Positions 27,465 through 36,515 of a DNA stretch of 64,000 bases are shown here, piece after piece. The stretch comes from G963676655 sp963676655. Its GTDB lineage: Bacteria; Verrucomicrobiota; Lentisphaeria; Victivallales; Victivallaceae. The translations under genes and the position numbers were made by a program. The stretch spans positions 496,001 through 560,000 of the forward strand of contig CAXXKX010000003.1 of the NCBI GenBank assembly GCA_963676655.2, in the 5' to 3' direction. Within the stretch, counting starts at the first letter, position 1, and every line of letters begins with the position of its first letter. The notes beneath the pieces were generated by a model that saw nothing but the letters and a program-made list of their open reading frames with translations, was not told where the DNA came from and made no database searches.

Positions 27465-28295
27465 TTACAACGGCAGTTCCAGCTGCATTCCGGAAGATAT
27501 CGGTTGCAGCTGGCTTTCATCAAGTATTTTGGCTAGTTTAGTATAACCGCGAATTCCGGTACAATGACCGGTATACAGCATAACGTCGCGGTCAGCCAGA
27601 AAACAGGCGACCGTTTCGATTTGCAATTCATCCGCCTTGTTCAAGTGGGTGCCGCCGATAATATAGTCTATTGATTTTTTCGTTAATTTAGCGGCTGTGT
27701 TATAAGTTTTGATCAAACCGCTGTGACTGCAGCCGGTAAACAGTGCCGCAGAGTCATCGCCTTCAACCAGCAGCGCCAGTTCGTCGCGAAACATATCAAG
27801 TTCACGGTCCCCGGCTTCATCTTCATGCAGAAAGTCAGTAGAACCGGGTATTTCATCCCGGCCACCGACGGGAAAAACCAGAAAATTTTCAGCAATTCTC
27901 AATGGGTTTTCAGCGTAAACTAAACGTTCTTCATCTTTAGCCTGACGCAGAACGCGGCGGGCGCTGAGCGGCAAACCGATATATTGAGGAGTACCGGTTG
28001 ACAGCGAATAGCGTGGTCTGGCAGTCTCAGGATGAATAATTAGTTTGGCGTGAGGAGTTTCCTTGACAATCCGGGAAAGGCCGCCGCCATGATCATTATG
28101 ACCATGACTGAGAATAATATAATCGACTCCGTAAAGCTCGATGTCCAGAGTTCTGGCGTTCCGGCTGGCTGTAGCGCTTGGACCAACGTCGAACAGGATA
28201 TTGCGTTCAGCTTCGATAAGCACGCTCAACCCGTGTTCTCCGATACCTCGCCGACCGGCGTGATTATCGCATAGTACGTTGATCCGCATGATCAT
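27465..28295 (-). CDS. MBL-fold metallo-hydrolase (COG1237 type)
   Basis: 276 residues. The zinc-binding motif HxHxDH is present as LSHGHNDHGGGL near 79. Further ligands are likely in GCSHSGL near 191, GGTHLN and YTGHCTG, the layout of the COG1237 group related to the archaeal dihydropteroate-type synthase. Its start overlaps the infA stop by 4 bases (ATGA), so it is the last gene of the hisS-adk-map-infA run. Why a hydrolase is coupled to infA is unclear; the substrate is unknown. Confidence 0.88.
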   Translation of the reverse strand: MIMRINVLCDNHAGRRGIGEHGLSVLIEAERNILFDVGPSATASRNARTLDIELYGVDYIILSHGHNDHGGGLSRIVKETPHAKLIIHPETARPRYSLSTGTPQYIGLPLSARRVLRQAKDEERLVYAENPLRIAENFLVFPVGGRDEIPGSTDFLHEDEAGDRELDMFRDELALLVEGDDSAALFTGCSHSGLIKTYNTAAKLTKKSIDYIIGGTHLNKADELQIETVACFLADRDVMLYTGHCTGIRGYTKLAKILDESQLQPISSGMQLELPL

Positions 28296-28507
28296 TTCTT
28301 GCGAAAGACGATGCGGCCTTTGGTAAGGTCGTAGGTTGACATTTCAAGAGTAACAATGTCGCCGGGCAGGATACGGATGAAGTTCAGCCGCATTTTGCCA
28401 CTGATGTGTGCTGTGATCATGTGTCCGCCTGGCAGCTCCACCTTGAATTGAGTGTTAGGCAGCAGTTCTTTAACAACGCCGTCTACTCGGATTACTTCTT
28501 TTGCCAC
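28292..28507 (-). CDS. infA: Translation initiation factor IF-1
   Basis: 71 residues with the single OB-fold of IF-1: MAKEVIRVDGVVKELLPN, then FKVELPGGHMITAHISGKMR, and the typical RILPGDIVTLEMSTYDLTKG. Binds the ribosomal A site during initiation. It overlaps the end of map by 16 bases and the MBL gene by 4 bases. Confidence 0.97.
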   Translation of the reverse strand: MAKEVIRVDGVVKELLPNTQFKVELPGGHMITAHISGKMRLNFIRILPGDIVTLEMSTYDLTKGRIVFRKK

Positions 28508-29262
28508 GTGAGAATCTCCGGTTTGTTATTGGTTATAAGAATTTGATGTTCAAAATGAGCCGACGGTTTGCCGTCGAGCGTTCTAACGGTCCATCCGTCC
28601 TGCTCGGTAAAGACGCGATGGGTTCCGAGGTTTAACATAGGTTCGATTGCCAGGACCATCCCGGCACGCAGCCTGGGACCGCGCCAGCCGCAAACAAAAT
28701 TAGGGATTTCCGGCGGTTCATGCAATCTGGTTCCGCAACCGTGTCCGACATATTCCCGAACAATCCCCAGTTTGGCCCGGTTTGCCACTTTTTCAACTGC
28801 GGCACCGATGTCACGGGTCGTATTGCCGACGATGGCGGCGGCAATGCCCGCCATCAGTGATTCTTCGGTTGCCTCAAGCAACCGGACTATCTCTTCCGGA
28901 GGGTTGTCAACGAGAGCAAATGTCGCGGAGGTATCACCGATGCCTTTGCCGATCTTGACCCCGATGTCGGTGCTGACTATATCATTCGGCTGTAAAACAC
29001 GGTCGGGACGCCCGATACCATGAACAACCTGATCATTTACTGAAATGCAAATCTGTCCGGGAAAACCGCGATAACCGTGGAACGCGCTGATGCCGCCGGT
29101 TTCAGCGATAAAGCTGGCGGCCAGATCATCAACCTGGCGAGTTGTCATGCCGGGGACGGTTACCTGACGAATACGTTCACGAACCGTTGCGGCTGCCGCC
29201 GCAGCACGGCGAATATCAACAAGTTCCTCTTCTGAATGAATGACATAATCTCTTCCGCCCAT
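28492..29262 (-). CDS. map: Methionine aminopeptidase, type I
   Basis: 256 residues. Removes the initiator methionine from nascent proteins. Metal ligands are visible in STDIGVKIGKGIGDTSATF (two Asp), GHGCGTRLHEPPEIPN (His), AIEPMLN (Glu) and the C-terminal EHQILIT (Glu). The start shares one base with the adk stop. Gene order adk-map-infA is the widespread ribosomal-operon order. Confidence 0.96.
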   Translation of the reverse strand: MGGRDYVIHSEEELVDIRRAAAAAATVRERIRQVTVPGMTTRQVDDLAASFIAETGGISAFHGYRGFPGQICISVNDQVVHGIGRPDRVLQPNDIVSTDIGVKIGKGIGDTSATFALVDNPPEEIVRLLEATEESLMAGIAAAIVGNTTRDIGAAVEKVANRAKLGIVREYVGHGCGTRLHEPPEIPNFVCGWRGPRLRAGMVLAIEPMLNLGTHRVFTEQDGWTVRTLDGKPSAHFEHQILITNNKPEILTWQKK

Positions 29263-29912
29263 TAACCCAGCTCCTCATATATTGCATTTAACATTTTATC
29301 TTTATCGGTTTCGCAAACTTCGATAAGCAGATTGCTGTCACGATAATAATTAATCAAGGGCATGGTTTTTTCGTGATAGACTTTTAAGCGGTCTTTCACG
29401 GTTTCAGGATTATCGTCCGGACGCTGGTAAAGTTCACCGCCACAATCATCACAGACGCCCGCTTCTTTTGGCGGAATATAATAAGCATTGAAAACCCGGC
29501 CGCAACGACAATTCCACCGGCCGGAAAGACGCTTGATAATAAGTTCTTCCGGAACCTCCAGACAGACAACGGCATCAAGTTTTTTACCTTGTGTTTTTAG
29601 TAATTCATCCAGAATATGCGCCTGTTGCAAGGTCCGGGGAAATCCGTCCAGGATAAAACCTTTCTCCTCACATTCCGGAGTAGCAAGTTTCGCGGCAACC
29701 ATAGCTCCGACAATTTCATCCGGCACCAGTTCGCCGCGATCAATCAAGGCTGCGGCCTGTTTACCGAGTTCGCTACCAGTCGCAATTTCCGCGCGCAATA
29801 AATCTCCAGTGGAAATATGGAGGATTCCTTCCCGTTTATTCAGCTCTTCGGAGAACGTTCCTTTGCCGGCGCCGGGAGCGCCTAAAAAAACCAGATTTTT
29901 CTTTTTCAACAT
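29262..29912 (-). CDS. adk: Adenylate kinase, zinc-type
   Basis: 216 residues; interconverts ATP, AMP and ADP. P-loop GAPGAGKGTFSEEL at residue 9. The LID domain carries a four-cysteine zinc site: CRCGRVF, then CDDCGG about 20 residues on. The catalytic arginine region reads DGFPRTLQQA near 87. A 28-base gap separates it from hisS upstream. Confidence 0.97.
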   Translation of the reverse strand: MLKKKNLVFLGAPGAGKGTFSEELNKREGILHISTGDLLRAEIATGSELGKQAAALIDRGELVPDEIVGAMVAAKLATPECEEKGFILDGFPRTLQQAHILDELLKTQGKKLDAVVCLEVPEELIIKRLSGRWNCRCGRVFNAYYIPPKEAGVCDDCGGELYQRPDDNPETVKDRLKVYHEKTMPLINYYRDSNLLIEVCETDKDKMLNAIYEELG

Positions 29913-29940
29913 GTTATCGTCTCCATCATTGACCTGAACC

Positions 29941-31191
29941 TTATGAATTCAGGAATTTGATAAGTTGACCGACTGGCACTTCCTGCTGCTCGCCGGATTC
30001 CATGTCTTTAAGAACTGCTGCTTCACGGGCCAGTTCGTCTTCTCCGCGAATTATCGAAAATCTTGCGTTAACCCTGTTCGCCGCACGCATCTGAGCTTTC
30101 ATACTTTTGGCTTCAACCTCGGTTATCACCGGCCAGCCGGCCTTGCGAAGTTCAGACGCCAACGCCATATTGGCATCGACCGCCTGTTCACCAAGGCCAA
30201 CCAGAAAGACCGTCCGGTTTTCAGATTCCGGAGCCGGAACCCCCAGTGCCTCCTGAACCATCAGCAGACGTTCAAGGCCAGCGGCAAAGCCAACCCCGAT
30301 AACCGGTTTTTTATTGTCCGGCAAAAATAACTCATAGCGACCGCCACCGGCAATCGCATTCTGACCGCCGAGGTCAGGGTGAGTTACCTCAAAAACGGTA
30401 TGCACATAATAATCAAGTCCGCGCACCAGTCGCGGTTCAACCTTATAATTTACTTTAAGTTCATCAAGATATTCACAAGTCTTTTTGAAATATTCTCTTG
30501 ACTCTTCAGAAAAGAAACCGGTCACTTCCGGCGCGCCGTCAACCTCTTTGATGCACGCTTCCTGTTTGCAGTCGAGGATGCGCCAGACATTCTTGTCAAG
30601 CCGCTCCCGGCAATCCGGACACATGCGGTCAATCCGCTCGGCAAAATAATCTCGCAGCGCCTCGGCCGCGGGTTGACGATCCTCACGAGTACCGCGAGTG
30701 TTGATCAGCAACTGCGCTCCTTTGATGCCGAGTTCTTCAAGATAATGCATCAGCATGGCGATATTTTCCGCATCCAGACCCGGTGCGATTCGCCCGACAT
30801 TTTCCACTCCGACCTGATGAAACTGCCGTTTGCGGCCTGCGGCCGGGCGTTCGCCGCGGAACATCGGGCCAATGTAATAAACACGCTTTTCATTACCGTT
30901 CATAACATCGGTATTCAACAGCGCCCGCATTACCCCGGCAGTGTTTTCAGGACGTAAAGTCATGCTGCGGCCGCCGCGGTCCTCAAATGTGTACATCTCT
31001 TTCTGAACTACTTCGGTTTCATCGCCCAAACCGCGTTGAAACACTTCCGTGTATTCAAAGATCGGCGTGCGCAGTTCCCCATATCCGTACAGGGAAAACA
31101 CCTTGTCAGCAGTCTCTTCAAGACGACGCCATAAGGGCATTTCTTCCGGGAAAATATCACTGGTTCCCGGTGGCGGTATTGATTTAGCCAT
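29941..31191 (-). CDS. hisS: Histidyl-tRNA synthetase
   Basis: 416-residue class II synthetase, usual length. Class II motif 2 appears in the TLRPENTAGVMRALL region. The HisA histidine-binding motifs are LVRGLDYYVHTVFEV and AGGGRYELF, and motif 3 is GVGFAAGLERLL. The C-terminal anticodon domain begins near 320 (RTVFLVGLGEQA). Second gene of the minus-strand run after HU. Confidence 0.97.
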   Translation of the reverse strand: MAKSIPPPGTSDIFPEEMPLWRRLEETADKVFSLYGYGELRTPIFEYTEVFQRGLGDETEVVQKEMYTFEDRGGRSMTLRPENTAGVMRALLNTDVMNGNEKRVYYIGPMFRGERPAAGRKRQFHQVGVENVGRIAPGLDAENIAMLMHYLEELGIKGAQLLINTRGTREDRQPAAEALRDYFAERIDRMCPDCRERLDKNVWRILDCKQEACIKEVDGAPEVTGFFSEESREYFKKTCEYLDELKVNYKVEPRLVRGLDYYVHTVFEVTHPDLGGQNAIAGGGRYELFLPDNKKPVIGVGFAAGLERLLMVQEALGVPAPESENRTVFLVGLGEQAVDANMALASELRKAGWPVITEVEAKSMKAQMRAANRVNARFSIIRGEDELAREAAVLKDMESGEQQEVPVGQLIKFLNS

Positions 31192-31238
31192 AACTTTTCC
31201 GATTTCCTTCTCAGGCTGTTTTCAGTTCAAATAAACTA

Positions 31239-31284
31239 TATTATAAAAAAAGAAAAATGCGCCTTGACGAGTTTCGCAAGGCGC
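31239..31284 (-). terminator. Intrinsic terminator downstream of the HU gene
   Basis: Read on the minus strand, GCGCCTTG and CAAGGCGC (31259-31284) form an 8-bp stem with a 10-base loop, followed by a T-rich run to 31239. It lies between the HU gene and hisS, so HU is probably its own transcript with little read-through. Confidence 0.88.
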
Positions 31285-31318
31285 AGAATCTACATTCAAC
31301 AAGTCCGCAAAAACATTT

Positions 31319-31618
31319 TTACTGGAACTTTTTGGGGTCGAGTTTTTCGACTTCTTCTTTAAGTTCTTTTCCGGCCCGGAATTTAACCACGCAACGCTCC
31401 GGAATGATGACCTCATCCTGCGGTTTGTTCGGATTGCGGCCCTTGCGGCTTTTTCTTACTTTAATTTCAAAAACACCGAAGTTCCTCAGCTCGATAGTAT
31501 TACCGGCAATCAGTTCTTCAGTCAGGTTATCCAAAGTCATCTGGACAATGTCGGCAACGTTCTTTTGAATAATACCGGTTTCTTTCGCAATCTTTACAAC
31601 CAGATCTCTCTTAGTCAT
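31319..31618 (-). CDS. HU/IHF-family DNA-binding protein
   Basis: 99 residues. The typical N-terminal helices (MTKRDLVVKIAKETGI) are followed by the GNTIELRNFGVFEIKVR core. The DNA-inserting arm is RKGRNPNKPQDEVIIPERCV, with proline in the usual wedge position. Bends or compacts DNA. Divergent from the GntR gene at 31834 across a 215-base gap. Confidence 0.95.
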   Translation of the reverse strand: MTKRDLVVKIAKETGIIQKNVADIVQMTLDNLTEELIAGNTIELRNFGVFEIKVRKSRKGRNPNKPQDEVIIPERCVVKFRAGKELKEEVEKLDPKKFQ

Positions 31619-31761
31619 TTTCAGAGGCCTTCCGTTTTAAAAGTTTTCATTCTAATCGAGTTATTAAATCATCTTTCTCAAAGTTATTAAATTAATCTAA
31701 ATTACCTAAAGTGCAAACGCTTAAGCCAAAAAAATCAAAACTTTTTTTTCTGATACAAGGC

Positions 31762-31797
31762 TTGACAAAAGCAGTTTTATGTTGTATAATTTAAACT
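31762..31797 (+). promoter_or_regulatory. Consensus sigma-70 promoter with inverted repeat, upstream of GntR
   Basis: TTGACA (31762-31767) and TATAAT (31785-31790) are both perfect and separated by exactly 17 bases. The inverted pair CAGTTT (31772-31777) and AAACTG brackets the spacer and -10 box, a good place for the GntR protein to act on its own promoter. Confidence 0.8.
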
Positions 31798-31833
31798 GTG
31801 CATCACTGTTAAACAGCAATAAAAGATTTCATT

Positions 31834-32925
31834 ATGATAAAAATAAACAATCGTTCAATCGTTTATCAGGACATAAAAAAGAAAATTGCCAGAGGTATTT
31901 TTCAGCCGGGTTCGCCCCTGCCCTCGCTACGCCTCCTGTCCGACAAATACGATACTTCTGTCGGGACTGTCCGTCAGGCACTGGATCAACTACGGATAGA
32001 GGGCGCGGTGGAATCCCGCCACGGGAAGGGAAACTATGTTTCTGAACCTCAAATCAAGACCCGTAACGTAATGCTTATAGCCCAGCTTTCCGGTGATTTA
32101 TTTCAAGAACTGGCCGGAGCTTTCAGTTCAATTTTCAACTCCCATCCGGAATGTCATTTACTGCTGGAACAAACGCCTCAAACTGATCCGCCCGAAGCTG
32201 CCTTGATGCTTGAAAACAAAATTCAGAGCTTAATTAAAGACAATAATCTTGATGCGATTTTCTTTGATGGAACAGACTTTTACGAGACCGGTTTTTTGAA
32301 AAAATATGTCGATGATGTTAACATATACTGCTTTTACAACCCGGCAAAACTCGAGGATTTCATGTGCCGTCATGTCACCAGTGACTGGTTCCACGGCGGT
32401 TTCATCGGGATCCGTCATTTACTGGACATCGGCTGTGAAAAACTGCTGGTGATCACCCATCAACTGGACTTGTATAAAGAATCGAACGTTGTCAATTCCT
32501 TCCTGGCCGGCTGTCGTCAAGCCGCCAATGACTCCAATATCGATCTTGTCGAAATGCACCATCAGGCTGAAGATGAGGATTATGCCGAAAAATTTTATCA
32601 GATTATGCTTGCTCATCCGGAGATTGACGGCGTTTTCGCATTCGGCGACTTTCGAATGCGTCCGTTGTATCCGGTATTGCGCAAGCTGGGCAAAAAAATT
32701 GGCCGCGACATTGCGGCATTGGGTTACTATGACACTCAATGGGCCCGGGCATACGAACCTGAATTAAGTTCCGTGAACGTAAAACCTGAAAAAATCATTT
32801 CGGTAGTATGTGATTTGTATTTTAATAATAATGCCGGCAACAATTATGTTCGCATTCCCCCTGAAATTATCGTCAGAGAATCAAGTTCTTTAAATGTTAA
32901 GCAATTAGAAGGAGTAGAAAAATGA
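31834..32925 (+). CDS. GntR-type regulator with LacI-like sensor domain
   Basis: 363 residues. The winged helix-turn-helix of the GntR family is at the N-terminus (YQDIKKKIARGIFQPGSPLP, then VGTVRQALDQLRIEGAV), followed by a periplasmic-binding-protein-like domain (NVMLIAQLSG from about 75), the AraR/ GntR-LacI chimera layout. Such proteins sense sugars. It heads a run of pseudopilin, secreted toroid protein, heparinase-like protein and a lyase, and overlaps the open frame of the pseudopilin. Its promoter carries a likely autoregulatory operator. Confidence 0.92.
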   Translation: MIKINNRSIVYQDIKKKIARGIFQPGSPLPSLRLLSDKYDTSVGTVRQALDQLRIEGAVESRHGKGNYVSEPQIKTRNVMLIAQLSGDLFQELAGAFSSIFNSHPECHLLLEQTPQTDPPEAALMLENKIQSLIKDNNLDAIFFDGTDFYETGFLKKYVDDVNIYCFYNPAKLEDFMCRHVTSDWFHGGFIGIRHLLDIGCEKLLVITHQLDLYKESNVVNSFLAGCRQAANDSNIDLVEMHHQAEDEDYAEKFYQIMLAHPEIDGVFAFGDFRMRPLYPVLRKLGKKIGRDIAALGYYDTQWARAYEPELSSVNVKPEKIISVVCDLYFNNNAGNNYVRIPPEIIVRESSSLNVKQLEGVEK

Positions 32926-32942
32926 TTAAAGGGAGCAGAGAA

Positions 32943-33632
32943 ATGAAGTCAAAAGTAAAAACATTCACATTAATAGAGCTTTTAGTTGTAATAGCAATCA
33001 TAGCCATCCTCGCGTCAATGTTGCTGCCCGCGCTGAACAAAGCCCGACAAACCGCCAGAAAGTCGGCGTGTCAAAGCAATCTCAAACAAGTCGGAACGGC
33101 CCTCGAAATGTATTACGGGGATTATACGATGGGCGACGCGGTAATGAATTATGAGTACGGATCGACCTCAAACACTTTTCAGGGGCGAATGAGAGTGGCA
33201 GGCAATTATGTCGGCCTCGGCAAACTGCTGCAGGGCGAATATGTCGGCAGAAATGCAAAAGTTTTTTTCTGTCCTGGCAACAAGGGCAGCAAGCCTTTGT
33301 CAACCGCCGCCGCCAAAACCTTCATCGAGAATTTTTATGACCCGGCTTACACCGGCACCATGTCCTGCACCTACTATTATCGCGCGGTGAAAAATACTGA
33401 TAAATACCACCATGGTGCATATCAATATATCACCCGGCACCTGAACACCAAGTACAAGCGAATAACGACAATTTGCTATGCCAACAACTACGCCCCGCAG
33501 TGGCAGGTCCATGATGAAGAGGGGCTGAACGGCATCCGTTACGACGGCAGCGTCATGTGGATTCGCGGCGGTGTCGCGTATAACTCCGGGATCGACTTTG
33601 ATATTGTCAATCTCATCGGGAAAATGCGTTAA
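32943..33632 (+). CDS. Type II secretion-like pseudopilin (second copy)
   Basis: 229 residues from ATG 32943, chosen because AAGGGAG lies about 8 bases upstream; an in-frame ATG at 32922 overlaps the GntR stop. The prepilin helix is identical to that at 24310 through FTLIELLVVIAIIAILASML. The residue before the cleavage point is Thr, not Gly. The C-terminal motif is H-X10-DG (HDEEGLNGIRYDG), one residue longer than standard. Again it sits between a regulator and a secreted enzyme. Confidence 0.9.
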   Translation: MKSKVKTFTLIELLVVIAIIAILASMLLPALNKARQTARKSACQSNLKQVGTALEMYYGDYTMGDAVMNYEYGSTSNTFQGRMRVAGNYVGLGKLLQGEYVGRNAKVFFCPGNKGSKPLSTAAAKTFIENFYDPAYTGTMSCTYYYRAVKNTDKYHHGAYQYITRHLNTKYKRITTICYANNYAPQWQVHDEEGLNGIRYDGSVMWIRGGVAYNSGIDFDIVNLIGKMR

Positions 33633-33666
33633 CAGCTTAAAAAAACAACTAAATTCCGGAACCTCA

Positions 33667-36513
33667 ATGAAAACAATTTTAGCATTCCTCTTTGTGGCCG
33701 CAGTGACAATTTGCGGTGCCGCTGAACCGAAATGGCTTTACCCCTGGCAGAAAACGCTGGCCGATTACCTGAAAACAATCAAAAAAACCGACGTCGACAC
33801 CACGCTCAAACCGGTTGACGGCAGTAAATTCAAACCGGGCTCGGAAACCCGGAATATGTATCTGGTGACCGGTTATACGCCGCTGCTGCCGTTTGTCGCG
33901 GCGGCGGTAAAACTGCCGGCGGATGACTTTCTCTGGAAAAATATGTGGCGTGAGGATCAGGAATTGTTCCAGGGGTTTCTTCAGGACAAACACCATGGAC
34001 TGAAAAAGGGGCAGTTCTGGATTCCCGCCCATCCCACTACCGCTAATTTACTCGCCTGGGCTTACAGCAATAATGCCGACTGGAACCCCTATTATAAAGA
34101 TAAAGCAGTGGCAACCCGGGCCGCGGTTATCTCGATCAACGACCTGATCTGCTGGACAGAAAACGAATACTACTATAATGACAAACGCAGTTCCAAACCG
34201 GGACGGAAATACGGTCTGCATACCGCCATTGCCGGTTTCAGCCTGACGTTCAACGCCTTCACAATGCTCAAAGTCAAGGATATTTTACCTGCGAACGTCA
34301 AACAAGCCTGGTCAACGGGGTTGCTCCATCTATGTGAAAGGATAAATCAGAACTCCCCGATCGGCCCGATCAATATGCGCTTCAGCATTCCCAACGGCAT
34401 GTATTATGCCTGGCTGGCAACCGGCGACCCGCGCATCAAAGAACTCTACACCAGGTGGCTCGGGTTGACTGTATTCGGTCCGGAACTTAGTCCGGCCGGA
34501 CATCACTGGGAAGGCAAAAACCGGGCCCCGGACGGATCCTATAACGGAATAGCCCTGCATCGTCTGGCTGAACTGTATTCTATTACCCATGATGAAAACA
34601 TTATCAATCTGCTGAGGCACGGTTATCGACTCAAAAACTATCTCAGCCTGCCGATGCCTGACGGCAAATGGCTCTCTCCGAGTCATTTTAACGACCGCTG
34701 TCAAAGCGGGTTCGCCAATGATCAGTATTCAGGCCGGGAAACCCATTTTGTCTGTGACGTACCGGAGTCTGTGGTTTTTCTCAGAAAGTTCAGGGAAACC
34801 GTCAAAGCCAAACCCGTTTCAACTTATGCGGCATCATCGGTCCAGCCCAGCGGCCGGGTCAGAAAAGCCTTTCCCTGGGGCGGCGGCAAAGGCCGCAACG
34901 GACGCATGCACGATTGGGGCATGGTCCTGCATCTGCCAGACTATATATATCATCAGGATGAATCAAAAATCCAACAGGAACTGGCTAAAAAATATGCTCT
35001 GCCTGTCTTGACCGAAAATAATTTTACTGAAAACTTCAATAACGAGTTCTACTGCGTCCGGCGTCCGGCTTATTACGCGATTTTTTACACCGGTTCCGCC
35101 GTTGAAATAGATACCGGAGCAACCAACTACTGCAATATGCTTAAGAAAAAAGGCGGCTATCTCAACGGTTTCGCCGGAGGCGGCCTGAGCGCACTCTGGA
35201 CCCCGGCCGGAATTTTTCTGATCGGCCGCATGACCGCTTATGAGGCTTATGACGCAAAAGAAGTAAAAACCAAACACCGTTCCATATACACCCCGGGCTG
35301 GCGCGACTGGGCCAACAACCATATCGTCGGCGAAACTTCCAAAGGCAAGATCCTGACTTCCGCCCGCACCGCCTGGCCGGAAAGTTCATTTCAGAACAAT
35401 ACGCTGACCATAACCGGGAAAATGCACAGGAAGATGCCCCGGCAGAAAGTGATTACCGAAGCCAATATCACTTATAAACGCATATATAAATTCAATGATC
35501 AAAGTTTCAGTTCCAAACTGACTTTGACCACAGACAAACCTGAAACGTTCAAGGAACTTTATGAAACGATCCCGCTGCATATCACCGATGATTTAAAAGT
35601 ATTGTTCGACGGCAAAGAAAGTAAAGACGAAAAAATTTCCGGAGTAAAGAAAATTACCTTGAACCGGAAAGACGGCAGCCTGGATATTATTTTCAGTGAA
35701 CCGCAAACCATTGTGCAGAAGGCCAAAAAAATCAAATCCCGCCAACACAGTGTCGCGTTTTGCCGCAATCTGCAAGTCGATCTACCGAAAAAACTGGAGC
35801 CCGGAAAACCGGTTATCCTCGAATATGAACTTGTTCCGCACACCGCCTCCGGCAAAGGCATGCAAATGGTGCCGGGCGCAATCAAAATCCCGGCCCCGCC
35901 CCTGATAGTAGTACCGAAAGACTGGACTATGGCGCATTACGACGCGGCACAAGGAGTCGAGACAAATGATAAAAATGAGGTCGTCAAATGGCAGGATATC
36001 TCCGGCAGCGGACATGATTTGACCCAATTCAAAGATCAAACCGTTAAATCAGCCAGCTTGAAAAAAGATGATCTCCCGGCTGTACAGTTTAACGGCAGCT
36101 GCGCCCTGTATGCGCCACTGAAGCCTGAACCCTGCACGGAAATGATGTTCCTGGCCGTGGTCAAAATCCCGTCAGCCGAGATGAAAACAAAACAGAGCAA
36201 AAACAATCGGATTATGGTAACGGTCGGAAAATCCGGCGCCGACTACTCTCACGGTTTGACTTTATCAACCAATCACCTTAAAGGAGATAAAATCGAAATT
36301 ACCGACAGTGCAAAATATTTCCGGCGCAACCCGATTGAGCCTACTCTGATCGGAGTTGGACGAATGTTTTTGATCAAAAAAGGGCAACCGGCGCTTTACA
36401 GTTTCGGCTTGAAAGGCGATATTATGGAAATGTTCGTCTTTAAACCGGCACTCCCAGACGGATATTTGAAACTGCTGAAACTGAAACTAAAAAAGAAATA
36501 TCATATCGAATAA
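33667..36513 (+). CDS. Secreted alpha/alpha-toroid protein with C-terminal LamG domain
   Basis: 948 residues from ATG 33667 (signal peptide MKTILAFLFVAAVTICGAA). An upstream extension to 33571 would overlap the pseudopilin and spoil the signal peptide. Residues about 60-420 look all-helical with Trp/Tyr-rich turns (WIPAHPTTANLLAWAYSNN, GLHTAIAGFSLTFNAF), like toroid polysaccharide lyases. A beta-sandwich follows (about 440-740), then a LamG-like domain (AHYDAAQGVETND near 760 onward). It is adjacent to a heparinase-like gene, so a role in anionic polysaccharide breakdown outside the cell is reasonable, but the substrate is not visible. Confidence 0.65.
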   Translation: MKTILAFLFVAAVTICGAAEPKWLYPWQKTLADYLKTIKKTDVDTTLKPVDGSKFKPGSETRNMYLVTGYTPLLPFVAAAVKLPADDFLWKNMWREDQELFQGFLQDKHHGLKKGQFWIPAHPTTANLLAWAYSNNADWNPYYKDKAVATRAAVISINDLICWTENEYYYNDKRSSKPGRKYGLHTAIAGFSLTFNAFTMLKVKDILPANVKQAWSTGLLHLCERINQNSPIGPINMRFSIPNGMYYAWLATGDPRIKELYTRWLGLTVFGPELSPAGHHWEGKNRAPDGSYNGIALHRLAELYSITHDENIINLLRHGYRLKNYLSLPMPDGKWLSPSHFNDRCQSGFANDQYSGRETHFVCDVPESVVFLRKFRETVKAKPVSTYAASSVQPSGRVRKAFPWGGGKGRNGRMHDWGMVLHLPDYIYHQDESKIQQELAKKYALPVLTENNFTENFNNEFYCVRRPAYYAIFYTGSAVEIDTGATNYCNMLKKKGGYLNGFAGGGLSALWTPAGIFLIGRMTAYEAYDAKEVKTKHRSIYTPGWRDWANNHIVGETSKGKILTSARTAWPESSFQNNTLTITGKMHRKMPRQKVITEANITYKRIYKFNDQSFSSKLTLTTDKPETFKELYETIPLHITDDLKVLFDGKESKDEKISGVKKITLNRKDGSLDIIFSEPQTIVQKAKKIKSRQHSVAFCRNLQVDLPKKLEPGKPVILEYELVPHTASGKGMQMVPGAIKIPAPPLIVVPKDWTMAHYDAAQGVETNDKNEVVKWQDISGSGHDLTQFKDQTVKSASLKKDDLPAVQFNGSCALYAPLKPEPCTEMMFLAVVKIPSAEMKTKQSKNNRIMVTVGKSGADYSHGLTLSTNHLKGDKIEITDSAKYFRRNPIEPTLIGVGRMFLIKKGQPALYSFGLKGDIMEMFVFKPALPDGYLKLLKLKLKKKYHIE

Positions 36514-36515
36514 GT

